64,000 bases of DNA from Coptis chinensis. Its lineage: Eukaryota; Streptophyta; Magnoliopsida; Ranunculales; Ranunculaceae. The notes below the pieces were generated by a model. That model was not told where the DNA came from and made no database searches. It was given only the letters and a program-made list of their open reading frames with translations. Every line of letters begins with the position of its first letter. The first letter of the stretch is position 1. The position numbers and the translations under genes were made by a program. This document shows, piece by piece, positions 23,774-36,754 of this stretch. The stretch lies in NCBI GenBank assembly GCA_015680905.1, contig CM027377.1, forward strand, positions 35,922,501-35,986,500, in the 5' to 3' direction.

Positions 23774-26029
23774 ATATTAAGAAAAGAATTTCGTAGTAGA
23801 ACAAAGGCGAGTGCTTTAATACAACAATCAAAAGATAAGTATTTTACTTTGAGTTATTGTTTGTGTTATTAGGTTATGACTTTAGAAATTTTCTAATAAT
23901 TTCGTTTTTGTTAGGGAAACCAATTAAGGATTGAATATTTATTTATCTTTTGTGGTTTATCAAACCCTATATGGTTGTAGACCTTTCTCCTACGTTTGTG
24001 GGAGTCAAATTTGAGATTTCTATTAAGAAAAACGTCAAGGTTTGTCTTTTTGACAGCTGCATCACTTGTTACGGAAACTGCTATAACATTCAGCTCAGAG
24101 CTCGATTTTGCAATCTGCTTCTTGTGTTGAATAGCTAATTCAAAGATCTTTCCAGTGGTATAAGGCTTGATACCCAATTCGTCCTAAGCTTGTTCAGTAT
24201 TACAGTTCTTTTGAACTATTTTTCTGGAAGGAGAAAAATATGGTAATCCAGTTTTTCAATCGGTTAGGTATCATATTCTTTCACTCTTTGCAATTCTTTT
24301 GGTTTGATTATATGATGATATTTTTGCCTTGAGTTGCATGCTAGTTTTTATTCTTAAGAGGGAAATTCCTAAGCTTAAACTTCTTTAATAACCTAGTCAA
24401 CAAATTATATGTTTATCACTAAGATATTAATTGGTTTGACTAGAAGTAGTTTGATATTAATTTTCTTTGTACATATGTAGATATATGTAGATGGTCTAAG
24501 AGAGACCTTAAGATAGTTAATATCAACCACACTCAAATCTTGGGTAGTAATTATAATGTATTCAATGCATAATTGCTTACTTCTATTGAGTGTACGTGTT
24601 GTTAGACGATGATTATAATTATAATGTTGTGAAAATACATGTCAGATGAAGTAACTTGTAGCTTATATCTAATATAACATATTTTAATGTTTTGTAGCAT
24701 GCTAGTTTTGGATATTAATCATCATGGATTTACTTTGAACTTGATGATAGTTTATTGGTAATTTTTTTTTCTAGTTGAAGACATTAATGGGTTGAGCCAT
24801 TAGATGTTGTGGTTGTACTTGAGGTCTTGTTGATAGGGTATTCTATCTTACTTGAGCTTATATAAGAAGAGGAGGTGGAGTCCTTAGTTGTTTTGCATAT
24901 TCAGTGGCAAGATTTGTGAGGGGTACAATTAAAGTTTATTTTTTATGAACCTATGATATGATATTAATTAACCATGTTTGGCATGAATGCATTATTTAAC
25001 ATTGGCATGAAGCTTAACCATATCATATATTATTAAGTAATGAGCATCGTTGTCTACGAGAGGAAACAATATGGGAAACAATCAATATCCTTATAAACCT
25101 AATTTAGTCAAGGAGATGTAAGGTTATGGATTGTCTTCTTAGACAATATCCTCCAGTGACTATTTTAGACAAGGAGATGTAACGCTTATAGATTGTCTTA
25201 TTAGACATTATCCTCCTATGACTATGAATAAATAGTCAAGGTGATGTACATGTACGTGGATTGTCTCACTATATAAGTTGGAATGTTGAATGATGAAAAG
25301 AAGAATAATAATGATATTATATTGGGTAAAAATTTTTTCATCTAATTCTTCTATTCTTTAAAATTCATTAGAATCATTTGTGGATTTCCTTTCATATAGA
25401 TAGCATGGACATAATATAACTATATTTAATATGATCCATAATCATAGACTTGAGTAAAGTATATTCTTATCATAAGAGTGCATATTATTGTTGTTATTTT
25501 TTTAGTGTTTGTAGCGGTATAATGTGTTTTGTATGTAAGTTTGATTAGGTTGGGTAACCATTGAACTGTGGGGGGTTGTGACCCATATGCATGACACTAT
25601 TTTACCATAGTTTACCTCACAAAATAACTGGAAAGACACTAAACTACAAAATATGGAAAGGTCTTGGACCTATCAAAAAATATTTCAAAATATGGGGGGT
25701 GTCTTGCCAAGGCTATTGTGAATGAATTTAAAAGAAGTATTTTTGAGACCTAGAACTATCTAGTAGATGTTCATTGGTGAAACTCATAATAGTGATGTTT
25801 GTTTTCAGTTGTCATGAGTAATAACAATCTTGTAGATACCACACTATTATTGAATGTTTTATATGCTAATTTTATTTGAGGTTGTGCTTTCTGTGAAATT
25901 GGCATAGAGTGGTTGAATGTTTATAATGAACTACATAAGAGAATCCCATAATTTATGAACAAGAAATTTGGAAGACTATCAATGAGTATATCTACCATTC
26001 ACGGTGATGACGTTTATATGTTTATTAAG

Positions 26030-27430
26030 GAAGATTCATTAACCTATAAGGAAGTTGTCTGTCTATGAAAGTGTCATTTTTGAAGGATACAACTCCTCTA
26101 AACTGGACTTTTGATTTACACAAATCATTAAGGGGAGATAGTTAATCTACCTATTGGGGGATCTATAGGTTGAATTGGATCTTCAAGAGAAAACTAAAAC
26201 GTGATAGTTGTATTACAAAATACAAGGCTAATAATAATAGCCAAGGGGTTTCACTCAGAGAAAAAATTTATACTATTTTGGAATCTTGCTCATGTAACTA
26301 GAATTTCTTCTTCAGAATTCTAAATACCAAGTTGTACCAAGTAATGAGCTTAAGGTATACAATTTAGTTAAATCTTTGTATGAGTTGATTTAAGTTCCTA
26401 TAAATGGCATGAGCAATTCAACAACATATTGATGTCGTATGGATGTCAAAATACCATTGTTGATAAAGATGTGTACTTTCTTTAGAGTAAAGCAAGACAT
26501 ATGTGTTAATCTCTATTTGTTTAGATGATTTAATATCATGAGTGTTAGCATTGAGAATGTGTATGAGACAGAGAAATTTCTATTTTAAACATATAATAGA
26601 CCGTCATTGGAAATGATAGTTTATTATGTTGTTAAACTCATTTCTGTAACTGCTATATTCAGTTGTCAAGATGTTGACGTTTGAATATGGTTGAAACCCA
26701 CAGCGTACCTTAACCCAGACCGGCCAGATGGTATATGGAAATTTTGGGCACTACAGAATTGAATGACTGGTGAATATAGGAATTATAACTCATGTTGGCC
26801 TCATTATGTTGTTTTAGCACTTAGTAGAAATATTTTCTTTGAAAAGTATGGGTATTACGTTAGTAAGACTGTGTCAACACTTCTTGTGGCAGATATCCAT
26901 CTTATGAAAAATAATCTACTTGTGTTTTCTCATATTAAATATGTCAATATCATTGATAGCCTATTGTACTTGATGGATTATATATGTGAGACATGACATT
27001 GCCTACATTAATGGCATACTGAGTTGATAACCCATTGTTCTTATAAGGAACATTGGATGTATATTGTTAGATTATCCAAGTACTATAGCAGAGCCATTAA
27101 TTATGGACTTATGTTTAGTAGATTTCCATCATTGTTGGAAGGGTAATGTGATATAAACTGGATCCAGTAGTGTTTATGTGTTTACCCTTGGTGGAAATTG
27201 AGTGTCTTAGATATCATCCAAGTTAATCGCCTTAGAAAAGGTATGTGATGATGTTGAGTGGGTTAACAACCTCTTGGCAAATCTTCCCATTGGCTCTAAA
27301 CAACCTCCTGATGTGTATATGCTTTGCAACTGTCTCATTGCAATATCTAAGACATAAAGAAATATGTGCAATGGGAAAAGTAAATATATAAGTTTGAGAT
27401 ATAACTTAATCAAGCAATTGCTAGAGATTA
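26030..27430 (+). pseudogene. Copia reverse transcriptase and RNase H remnants
   Basis: Short in-phase fragments in several frames match Ty1/copia pol. They include WIFKRKLKRDSCITKYKA (RT N-terminal block, about 26178-26230), KVYNLVKSLYEL (26354-26390) and EHWMYIVRLSKYY with NYGLMFSRFPSLLEG (about 27050-27142). Last comes a degenerate RNase H tail (EWVNNLL, SLRYNLIKQLL, about 27250-27420). Stops and frame changes occur every few tens of codons, so it is long dead. The identification rests on the order and spacing of these blocks. Confidence 0.8.
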
Positions 27431-28163
27431 TGTTAGGTTGGACTTAGTTTGGCCACATGTTTGACCACACCACTTATTTGGAGGCAAGTGGTTATACGTC
27501 GAGGGGGGTGGGACTTATGCCCATATATAGGGCGACGACACTGACGGCAACCCTACCTATGTGATTGGAGATCCCATGAAGTAGGTTCAAAGGGAAAAAC
27601 AAGTCACTTCGTTGTCTTGCAGTACTATCATCTTATTTTTATGAAACGTCCCACCCTATGGCGAGATGGAACTATAGTATACTTTGTATAACTAGAATTG
27701 CAGTGAGTAAGGATAAATTATTTAACTCTTATTGGATTCCATAGCTCATATTTTAATAAGGTGGTGTATTTAAACTACAATGTACACCTGATGGAAATCC
27801 ACCTACATTAATGTAGAACTGGGTCAGTTCTTATAAGTATTCGGGCAAGTACTCTATAGCATTCATAGAACACAGGCAGCGCAGGGCCAAAAGCACAACA
27901 CCGCAAAACTGGCATATAATGAAAAAGCAATGTGGGTGCATGTCATTTATTTCACTACAAGGGAAGTTGGTTCAAAGATTTTTTAATCTACCGCTTTCAC
28001 GTGAGAAAAGACATGTTACCCTATGACTGGTTCAATCCCGAAAGGCACCAGTATCTTAAGCATTGCATTTTCGTTTCTCTCAGGCATTTTGTAAACCCTT
28101 CCTTTTGTAATATCCTATTCCAAAATAGTGGGGGACTATAAGTATTTTGAAATAGTGGGGGAT

Positions 28164-28734
28164 TGTTGGAATCTCTTTGTTGTATTTCAATATACTTAAG
28201 AGTGAGCAAAGTGGAGGTGGAGAACTATGAGTGTTCTCTCCACTTTTGTGCTTGGAAGATAATCCCACATTGCCTAGCCATCACTAACCTTGTTAGTGGG
28301 TAGTGGCTTGACTATTGCCTAAACTTGTTTTGCTTTTGGAGCAAGTTTCGGATTTCTATTTCCAGTACGTTTTCTATTCTGTTTCTGGAAACCGACTGTG
28401 ACTCTCTATATAACCAGGATTGTGTGTCCAGATCAAATATACTTATAGAAACAGATTTCGCACAAACCAAACCCTAGCTTCTCCTTTTCTTCTTGCAGTC
28501 AGCCGCCAGAGAGAGTTATTACGCCGTTATAGAGAGAAGTCTGATTAGTGCAAAACCAGCCTTCTGTAACCATTGAATCTTGTGAGGAGAAGACGCCATT
28601 GTAGCCTTTTTGCACCAGTGGAAGGGGTGAAATCTTTCCTTAAGGACAGTCTTATTGACGCCTTGGTTGTTCACTGTTTGTCTATTGTTCCTTCTGTTCT
28701 TCTCTAGTTGCTGTTTCATACCACTATTCTAATT
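28164..28734 (+). repeat. 3' LTR of the copia element
   Basis: Starts TGTTGGAATC right after the purine tract. The last bases read CTATTCTAATT instead of CTAACA. The GGGAG duplication follows. Confidence 0.85.
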
Positions 28735-28908
28735 GGGAGCCCACCCCAACTTTCCTAAAATGAAAGATTTAGTAATGTTAATAGTGTATAATCTACCAAA
28801 AAAAAAATGTGTTAGTGTATATTGGTAATAGCAGTCCACCCTGAGTGACAATTCTGGATCCGACCGTATTTTTTTAAAACTTCTAACATTCATTTTTTGT
28901 ACTCCACT

Positions 28909-29362
28909 TGTAGAGGTTTGGTGTTTAGGAGAGAACGACCTGATGATCTATTTGATAGGGAATGGTTGCACTCTTCTTGGAAGAAGAGTTGCCGACGTAT
29001 CAAGTTTCTTGGGGTAAACTTGAATCAAGCCTTACGTAGTTCATCTCTCTCTACTTATAGATGTTTGAGCTGACTTTCCTTATTTGCTCTAGGCTGTTTT
29101 GAAGTGTAGATCCACCTTGTGTGCTATCTTGATGGTTTGCCATTACTCTGATGTTACAAAGTAAATGTCTTCTTGATTGTTGCGTTAACTTAGCTCTAGG
29201 ATTGCGCTAGTTGATTTGCTTCCATAAATGGCTATAACTAATGCTGGGGATGACCTAGGTTTGGGTCGTTGGTACGCTCTGATGGATAGCTATGAGTTGA
29301 TGGATTGGTACGACCTGGTGTGTGGACAAGTATCCTGTAGTGCAAAATGGAGGGTACTTACA
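28909..29362 (-). repeat. 3' LTR of the Tat element
   Basis: Matches 43679-44114. It is 18 bp longer because of an internal near-duplication (GATGGATAGCTATGAGTTGATGG in place of GATGG) near 29280. Most other differences from the sister LTR are transitions. Confidence 0.9.
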
Positions 29363-29759
29363 CATCCCCTTTTATTTTATCCAATCTTTGAACAGCTATG
29401 GTGTAAAAAAGGAAGGGTAAAATAAAGCTTTAAAATACGTGTCGGACAGCTGGTTGGTTTAATTGGGTTTTGAAAAATGTGCGGGAACTGTTAGGTTGGA
29501 TTAGTGGGCCCAAAATCGCGGCGATTTGTGGGCGAGTTATCATTGCATTTGTGGGAATACAAAAAGGTTTGTTTTTCTTGAGGTTTGCACAGCCAAAGGG
29601 TTTTCGTGTGGAAAAGGCCTTCCAATTCTTCATTCTACCAATTCATGCGAAGAAAATGCAGAGAGAAAAAAAGGAAAAACAAACCTACCTTTCTCGTCAT
29701 TTTGTTTTCCAGGTGCGTTTCTTTGAAAAACTTGATCTTTGTTGCTTTTTTATTTCATA

Positions 29760-32360
29760 ATGTCTATGACCAGTGATAGTTTTAATGGAGAAGTAGAGGT
29801 AGATCAGTGGAGAGAGAGAATGGTAAGTGATGAGGATGATGAGGTTAGAGCTTATAGTGGAGTTAGGGCTTCATCATCTTCTTTAGCGGAGATGATGGCT
29901 GAAGAGTTGGGGCCTAGGTCACTTTATGTTGATCTGAAGGAGGAGTTTGGTTTGGTAAATGCTGACCTGGTCGTGTACGACCTGAGTGGAGAGAGGAGGT
30001 TGTATAACAATGACTATGTTTCTCCGGATGGAGGAGTGGTGGTTTGTTATGGGCAATTAAAGGCTGGGATGAGATTGCCATATTCCCGTCTCACTGTTGA
30101 TGTTTTGACTTTTTGTGGAAAAGCCCCTTGTCAGTTCGTAGGGAATAGTTGGAGGGTGTTCCATGTGTTGGATTTGTTGAATGAGAGGGGTTATAACATC
30201 CGCTTAGGAGATGTGTTGGAGCATTTCTCTGTGAAAAGATCGTCTGCAATGAACTATAGTTTGCAGGTCGTAAGGGAGAAGTCTGCTGTGATTGTGGGGG
30301 TGAGTAAGGAGGAATGGGGGCGTAGGCCATTGTTAGTTGTGGGTAATTACACTCCCTCTGGGTGTGAGCTGAATACCCGCTCTGTAAAGTAGTCTGGTAG
30401 GTAGCTATTTTGTAGGTCGTATGTAAGTATTGTGTTTGATATGTTGTACGTTCTAATATTTTTGTTTCCTTTTGTGCAGAGATTTCCATTCGGGGTGTTG
30501 ATGTTTTGACTTTTTGTGGAAAAGCCCCTTGTCATTATAGGGAATAGTTGGAGGTGTTTCCATGTGTTGGATTTGTTGAATGAGAAATAACATCCGCTTA
30601 GGAGATGTGTTGGAGCATTTCTCTGGAAAAAGATCGTCTGCAATGAACTATAGTTTGCAGGTCGTAAGGGAGAAGTCTGCTGTGATTGTGGGGGTGAGTA
30701 AGGAGGAATGGGGGCGTAGGCCATTGTTAGTTGTGGGTAATTACACTCCCTCTGGGTGTGAGCTGAATACCCGCTCTGTAAAGTAGTCTGGTAGGTAGCT
30801 ATTTTGTAGGTCGTATGTAAGTATTGTGTTTGATATGTTGTACGTTCTAATATTTTTGTTTCCTTTTGTGCAGAGATTTCCATTCGGGGTCGTCCTCAGC
30901 TTGACATTATAGAAAAGTTTGCTTGTTTGAGTTGGGAGGAGAAACGAGCTATCTTGGGAGAGGTTGCCTACTACTTTAAGAAGCGTGGTGGTGTGAAGAT
31001 TAACAAGAAGAAAGCTGAGCAGAAGAAAAGGGCACGTAAGCTTGTTCTTGATATCTCTGATTTTAGCTTGGACATTGAGATGGAGAGGGAGAGCCAAAAA
31101 GTACGACCTGTTTTTGGAGTGAGAACGGCTGGAGGAGCTTCTGATAGCCGTTCTGCTCCTAGACGTTCTGAGGAGGCGATGGTGACCGAGCTGGTCGTAG
31201 TGCTGGTTGGAGTGTTGGGGGGAGTGTTGATGTTCCTTTCTGGAGGCCTCAACTGAAGAGGCGCTCTGAGGTGGTTGAGACTGAGGGGGCGAAGAAGTCC
31301 CGAACTGAGTCTGAGGAACGACCTTGTGCTGGGGAAGGTCGTGCTTATTCAGGTCGGGCTCCTTTGAAGAGGATGAATCTGAAGGAGTTTGCTGTTGATG
31401 TGGGGGTTGCTGAAACCGGGGCAAGAAAAAGGCTAGTGAGAATGAGCAAGCTACCCAGAACTTGAAGGGGTTGGGGAGTGCGACCCCAAGTGACAAGAGT
31501 GGTGATGACGTTCTGGATAGGCTTGTCACCTATGAGGACCCAGTGAGTGGGTTGAGGAAGTTTGTGAAGAATGGGGATTGTAGTTTCAAGTCCTCATTAG
31601 TTGCTGGAGAGCATTGCCTTGGACGGAGTTAGGCACCAGCTGGAGCACGGAAAGGACTTGGGAGTGAACCTGAAAGATATGGATCGCTCCTTGTGCTTTG
31701 TAAGTGTCTCTTCGATCTGAGCTTTGTTTTATTCTTTGATGTTACTACTTTCTGATTTGGTCCTGGCTATGTATAGGAAGCTGAAAGAGATAACCCTTAT
31801 CTCCGACCTATACAAGATGGAGCTGGATGCTGGCAAGGAGTCCTATGACAAGCTTCTGGCTATGCAATAAGTGGAGAGGGCTGAAGTTGTAGGGTTAAGG
31901 GCTCAGGTGCACGAGCTAGCTGGGAATGTGGCCTTATTACAACCATATCTTAACTTGATGCTTCAAAGCTGGAGGTTCAGCACTGGGTCGATGAATGCAA
32001 GAAAGCGCAAGGCATTGCTGAACGAGCCCAAGCTGAATAAACGACTTGGTTGACTTGGTAGAGAGCGAGGATACTTATGTTCTGGTGGATGACTTCTTGG
32101 AGCTAGAACGTAAGTACAAAACTCTGAAAAGGTCGGTCGAAAGTGGGGCTGCAATAGTAGCTGTGGATAGTGCTGTTGCAGATGCTAGTAGACGACCTGA
32201 TCTACCATCCGACCTTGGTGCTGCTCCAGCCGTTCAGCCAACTGAAGAGGTCTTCACAAAAGTTGTAAATGCAAGTGGTGATCTAACTGGTGGCCCTATT
32301 AGTGAAGAGGGTGGACCACTGGAGCCCTTAAATGTGGAGAATCTTTCTTGTGTTAATTGA
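29760..32360 (+). pseudogene. Antisense extra ORF of the Tat element (gypsy-type 'Transposase_28' protein), broken
   Basis: This lies on the strand opposite gag-pol. The first exon (Met at 29760, donor about 30384) encodes about 208 residues including GGVVVCYGQLKAGMRLPYSR and VFHVLDLLNERGYN, the kind of sequence annotated in plants as putative gypsy-type transposase domain. A later segment in phase after an acceptor near 30875 begins ISIRGRPQLDIIEKFACLSW and runs to 31256. It is rich in basic and helical stretches. Further pieces at 31271-31465 and 31790-32360 are charged and probably coiled coil (LELERKYKTLKRSVES). A frameshift near 31230 and a stop at 31868 break the frame, and a 394-bp tandem duplication interrupts the exon-intron border. 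Known background: some Tat elements carry antisense ORFs here; their role is unknown. Confidence 0.7.
30095..30889 (+). repeat. Tandem duplication of ~394-401 bp inside the antisense ORF
   Basis: 30095-30495 and 30496-30889 are near-identical. They differ by a few short deletions early in copy 2, including the loss of five bases after CCCCTTGTCA. Each copy contains the end of exon 1, the donor site (30384 and 30778) and an acceptor (AG ending 30481 and 30875). The low divergence makes it recent relative to the element. Confidence 0.95.
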
Positions 32361-33464
32361 TCCTCTTGTCTTTGTCATCCATTTTGATGATGGATGAAAT
32401 GTTTGAACAATATTTTATTTCTTGGTGTAGTTGATACTGATATTGATGACTTTTGATTTTTGATGGGGGTACTGAGGTCGTTTTCTCAGGATAACCTGGG
32501 GGCCTTAGCATCTAACCAAATTGTGTAAGTAGTAAAATATTTAAATTGCTTATCTATTCTTCATTGATATTGTCTTTGAATTTTGTTTGAATGTGATTGT
32601 ATGAATGTGATTGTATGATGACCTATGCTGCATAGTGGTAGTCTTGACGATTTGTTGGACTATGATAGATCGTCTAATGTTCGAAGGTCATAATCGTTTG
32701 GTTCACGACCTGACTAGATGAGCTTAGTCGTCACCTAGGTCTCCTTGTGCGTGTTTGATTGGGTTGTTCCTTTTGGGGGAACTCATATTGACTGATAACT
32801 AGCCTTTGAGTAGTACTTATAGTTGAGCCAAGCTTAACCCTGTTCAAAGGCTTAAGTTGACTTTAGGTCCTTTTGGGGGTCCCAAATGTTTGTATTTGAC
32901 TGATAATTGCGTGGAATATACAGTTGAATCATGATTAACCATGGCGTTGGTGTTAAGTTGATTTAGGATCCTTTTGGGGGACTTGGGTTGGATTTGATTA
33001 GTAATTAACCACTGCGTGGTAATTATAGGCGAGTTGCTCTTGATTCTGTCTTTGGTGTCTGACCTGACGTTTTTCGTGCCAGATCGGGTAGCTATTGCAA
33101 GATGTGTGGTACTCATATAATGTAAAGATGACATTTGTACACGAAATGCTGATGAAATTTTATTCATGTTGACTGATACATCTGGAGAAAACTCATTGAT
33201 AAAAACGCTTGAGGAGAGTTGTATTCCAAGGTCGGGGAAGCATATCACCGAGCTGCGTTTTGATCCAGTATGCTCCATTTCCAACGACTTTGTCAACAAT
33301 GTAGGGGCCTTCCCATGTTGGGTCGAGCTTGGCTGGAGCTAGTGTCTTCTTGAGGACTAGGTCGCTAACTTGGAAAGATCTTGGGACAACCTTCTTGTTG
33401 TAAGATCATCGGATTGTTTGGTGGTACAGAGCTATGGATATTGCAGCTGTTTCCCTTCGCTCTT

Positions 33465-34270
33465 CTAGGAGATCAACTTCTTTTGCCAAGATGTTGTCAT
33501 TTTCTCCTGACTCGACGATGTCAGAATGTGTGGTTGTGGTTGTGAGTTATGATGGTATGGCTGCTTCTGTTTTGAAGCAAAGTGTGAAAGGAGACTCATT
33601 GGTACTGGCTTTGGCTTTTGTTCTGTATGCCCATAGAATGTTCTCGAGTTGTTCTGGCCATTGGCTTTTCTTGTTCTCCAACTTCTTTTGGAGATTTTCC
33701 TTGATTGCTTTGTTGGTAGCCTCTGCTTGACCATTACTTTGTGCATATCTAGGTGTAGAAAATGCTTGAATGATGCGCCATTTTTGTAGAAATACCTTGA
33801 CCTGTGAGCCAGCAAATTGAGTTCCGTTGTCCATGGGAAGGGTGTGGGGTAGACCAAATCTTGTGATGATATTAGTCCATATGAAGTTGATGACATGGAC
33901 TTCTTTGACTTGAACTAGTGGGATTGCTTCGACCCATTTGGTGAAGTAATTTGTGGCTGTTAGGACTTATTTGAGTCCTGTTTTCTTTTGTAGGATGAAT
34001 GGTCCCATGATGTCTAGCCCCCACATGTGAAAGGGCCATGGGCTGGCTATGTTGATCAATTCTCGTGTCGGACTTAGATGGTTGCGTCCAAATGTTTGAC
34101 ATTGGTGGCATCTGAGAACGTACTTATTGGCCTCGATGTGCATGCCTGACCAATAATACCCTTGGGCGATTGCTTTATGAGCATGAGATCTTGCTCCTGC
34201 ATGGTTGCCACATTCACCTTTGTGAATTTTGTTGAAGATGAGTTGGCCTTCGTGTAGAGTTATACACCTT
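33465..34270 (-). pseudogene. Tat integrase (broken)
   Basis: Minus-strand segments in several frames. First comes the zinc-binding and core start around 33900-34270, read in broken pieces. Then MDNGTQFAGSQVKVFL (second catalytic Asp) and YAQSNGQAEATNKAIKENL (catalytic Glu in AEATN) lie in 33547-33834, followed by ENILWAYRTKAK and TNESPFTLCF. These are the conserved Ty3/gypsy integrase blocks. Frames change at about 33890 and 33960. The first core Asp (LDIMGP) falls near 34005-34025. Confidence 0.85.
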
Positions 34271-34313
34271 AGGTGAGGTCCTCCTACAGATTTACGGAAT
34301 AATCATCCGTTGA

Positions 34314-35108
34314 TTACCGTGTATCTGGGAGCTCGAATTTTATCGCACAAGCGGTCTTTACTTCTGCTGGGAGCTCACCATGTAAGAGAAATTTCATAAA
34401 TGGACCTATCCAAGATTGAGTGATCTCTTCTTTGGAGGAGGGCTGAAAGTCTATGAGACTGTTGACACTTTCTTGCTGGTATGCGGGTTTCTCCAGGATG
34501 TCAATGTAGACTGTGGTTGGACATGTCTCTTGGGTCTTCAAGGCTAAGAAAGCCAAGCTGTCTGCATGCCTGTTATCCTCTCGAGGAATGTGTTCCAAGG
34601 AGAATATTTTGAACGAGCTGATGATGTCATTGACGACCTGAGCATATTTGGCCATATTTGCTCCGTTTGTTACATACTCTTTGGTGATCTGCTTAACGAT
34701 TAGCTGTGAGTCACTGTGAGCTTTGAGCTTCTGGACTTGTAGCTGCTGTGCCATGCAGAGGCCTGTGATTAATGATTTGTACTCTGCTTCATTGTTGGAT
34801 GTTGCGAAGTCGATCTTGATTGACTTTTGTAGCTGTGTTCCTTCTGGTGAAGTTAACATAGCCCCCAGTCCACTACCACTATTATTGCATGCTCCATCTA
34901 CGTAGAGGTGCCATGTGTCTGGGGTGGTTGGTTGATGAAATAAAGTGATTGGCTCGGGTTCCCAGTTGACATCTTCGACGGGGAAGTCTGCCAAGAAATC
35001 AGCAACGACCTGTCCTTTGCGAGACATTCTGGAAACAAAGTTGATGTGGTGCTCTCCAAGTTCTTCAGCCCATTTGGCCATGCGGGCTGTTTTGTTGTTA
35101 GAACTCAA
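34314..35108 (-). pseudogene. Tat pol: second (archaeal-type) RNase H
   Basis: A 264-residue open stretch. HLYVDGACNNSGSGLGAML gives the first catalytic Asp, NNEAEYKSLI the Glu, KAHSDSQLIVKQI the second Asp, and IPREDNRHADSLA the last. All four acidic positions are in place, unlike most domains in this element. The first ~60 residues (EELGEHHINFVSRMSRKGQVVADFLADF) are the usual linker after the RT-associated RNase H. This additional RNase H is the diagnostic feature of the Tat lineage. The single domain is open but the polyprotein around it is not. Confidence 0.88.
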
Positions 35109-35111
35109 GAC

Positions 35112-36240
35112 CTATTTGATTGGTACATCTGTGATGACTTTGATACTGTGAGTTTGGAAGTAAGGTCGAACTTTCGAGTTGAGTACATCAAAGACTATAT
35201 CATTTTCCCCATTGGAGAGTAATGCTTTTCTGAATCTTCTAACGTCTTGTTGGTGAAGTAGATTGGCTTTTTCGATTCTTTCGTGTTTGCGGGAATGAAC
35301 AGAGCTGATAGCGAAGTCGATAGTTGCAAGGTAAATCCTCAGTGTCTCTCCTTCAGTGTGTTTGGACAGGACGGGAGGAGTTGATAGGTAAGCTTTCAGG
35401 TCGTTGAAAGCTTTGTGGCATTCGTCTGTCCATGTGAATGTTGCGCCCTTCTTTAGTATTTGCAGGAATGGTCTACACTTGTCAGATGCACGTGAGATGA
35501 ATCTGTTAAGGGCTGAGACCATGCCAGATAACTTGTAGATTTGTTGTTTGGAAGTTGGTTATGGCGGCATCTCAAGGAGAGCTCATATCTGTTCTGAGTT
35601 TGCTTCAATGCGCCTTTGTGAAACGAGGTATCCTACGAATTTCCCTGAAGCTACCCTAAATACACATTTTGCTGGGTTGAGCTTCATTTTGTTTTGCCGC
35701 AGTCTTTCAAAGGCTTCCTGTAGGTGAGAAATGTGATCTTTAGCCTTTTCGCTTTTGACTACCATGTCGTCTATGTAGACTTCTATAGTGTTGCCTAGCA
35801 AGAGTTTGAACATCTTTGTGACCAGTCTTTGGTAGGTCGCGCCTGCATTCTTCAAGCCAAATGGTTGGACGTTGTAGCAGAACATTCCTTGTTCGGTTAT
35901 GAATGACGTTTTTTCTGGTCTTCCTCTGCAAGTGGTATTTGATTGTACCCACTGTATGCGTCCATGAATGATAGGAGTTCGTGGCCGCAAGTTTGATCTA
36001 CTAGTATGTCAATTCTTGGTAGGGGGAAGCTGTCCTTGGGGCAGTGCTTGTTGACGTTGGTGAAGTCTATGCAGAGTCGTACCTAGCCATTCTTCTTGGG
36101 AACGACTACGATGTTAGCTAGCCAGGTCGGGTATTCGACTTCTCTAATGAAACCAACATTTTTGAGCTTTTCTATCTCTTCATTGATGGCTTTTTAAAAT
36201 TTGAGTGCAAGTTTCCTAGGTCGTTATTTGATAGGCTTTA
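35112..36240 (-). pseudogene. Tat reverse transcriptase and first RNase H (broken)
   Basis: Segment 35583-35990 contains TSFITEQGMFCYNVQPFG, NAGATYQRLVTKMF and the catalytic YIDD (35766-35777) followed by MVVKS. Upstream, 36000-36240 in broken frames holds the N-terminal block (GFIREVEYPTWLANIVVVPKK, in part) and the DFTNVNKHCPKDSFPLP block. Segment 35112-35522 holds the connection and RNase H start (FTWTDECHKAFNDLKAYLS, LSKHTEGETLRIYLA). Stops separate the three pieces. YIDD with RLRQNKMKLNPAKC is typical of Tat/Athila-type gypsy elements. Confidence 0.88.
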
Positions 36241-36754
36241 TATTTGGATTGACATTCGATTTGTGGCAAGCGACACGGTCGATTCCTGGCATATCGATAT
36301 ATGACCAAGCAAAAACATCTTTATTGAGAGATAAAAATTTGACAAGTTGCTCCTTGAGCTTGGGGTCTAAATCATCCCCGACATAGACAAACTTTGGGTC
36401 ATCATCTGTGCCCAGATTGACTTTTCTCCTAGTTCTATTTGTGTTTGTTTTCCTTTGAGCTTGTCTTCTGCTGCTGGTGGAGGGCTGGAAGGTTGAGGAT
36501 CTTGCTTCTTTGGGACGTCCTTGCCTTCGACGACCTAAGGCTTGGGTGTTGTTGTTGTGCTGACGTGATTACATCAATGAGCTTCTAGTTGGTTGCTTCT
36601 GAGCTCCATGATGCCTCGGGGTCCGGGGAATCACAGGACCTGGTGTAAGGTTGATGGAATTGCTTGGATATTGTGAATCCATCGGCGTCCTAGAATGGCA
36701 ATGTAGGATGACTTGATATCGATCACACTGAAGTGTCACTGCACCATAATATGA

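Larger units (their letters stand above)
23232..28734 (+). mobile_element. Ty1/copia LTR retrotransposon, heavily decayed
   Basis: LTRs at 23232-23773 (542 bp) and 28164-28734 (571 bp) both begin TGTTGGAATCTCTTTG. The left one ends CTATTCTAACA; the right one ends CTATTCTAATT, a degenerate terminus. GGGAG flanks both ends (23227-23231 and 28735-28739). A polypurine tract, TAGTGGGGGAT, abuts the right LTR. No clear tRNA primer site follows the left LTR. The interior (about 4.4 kb) holds fragments of copia pol with many stops, and I could not find a gag frame. The right LTR carries about 29 extra bases after AATATACTTAAGAG. Confidence 0.88.

Noticed and set aside
30091-31529. Long minus-strand ORFs (132-262 codons) opposite the antisense ORF
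   Set aside because: They mirror the plus-strand Tat extra ORF and its tandem duplication. The repeated MEISAQKETKILERTTYQ start is simply the duplicated DNA read backwards.
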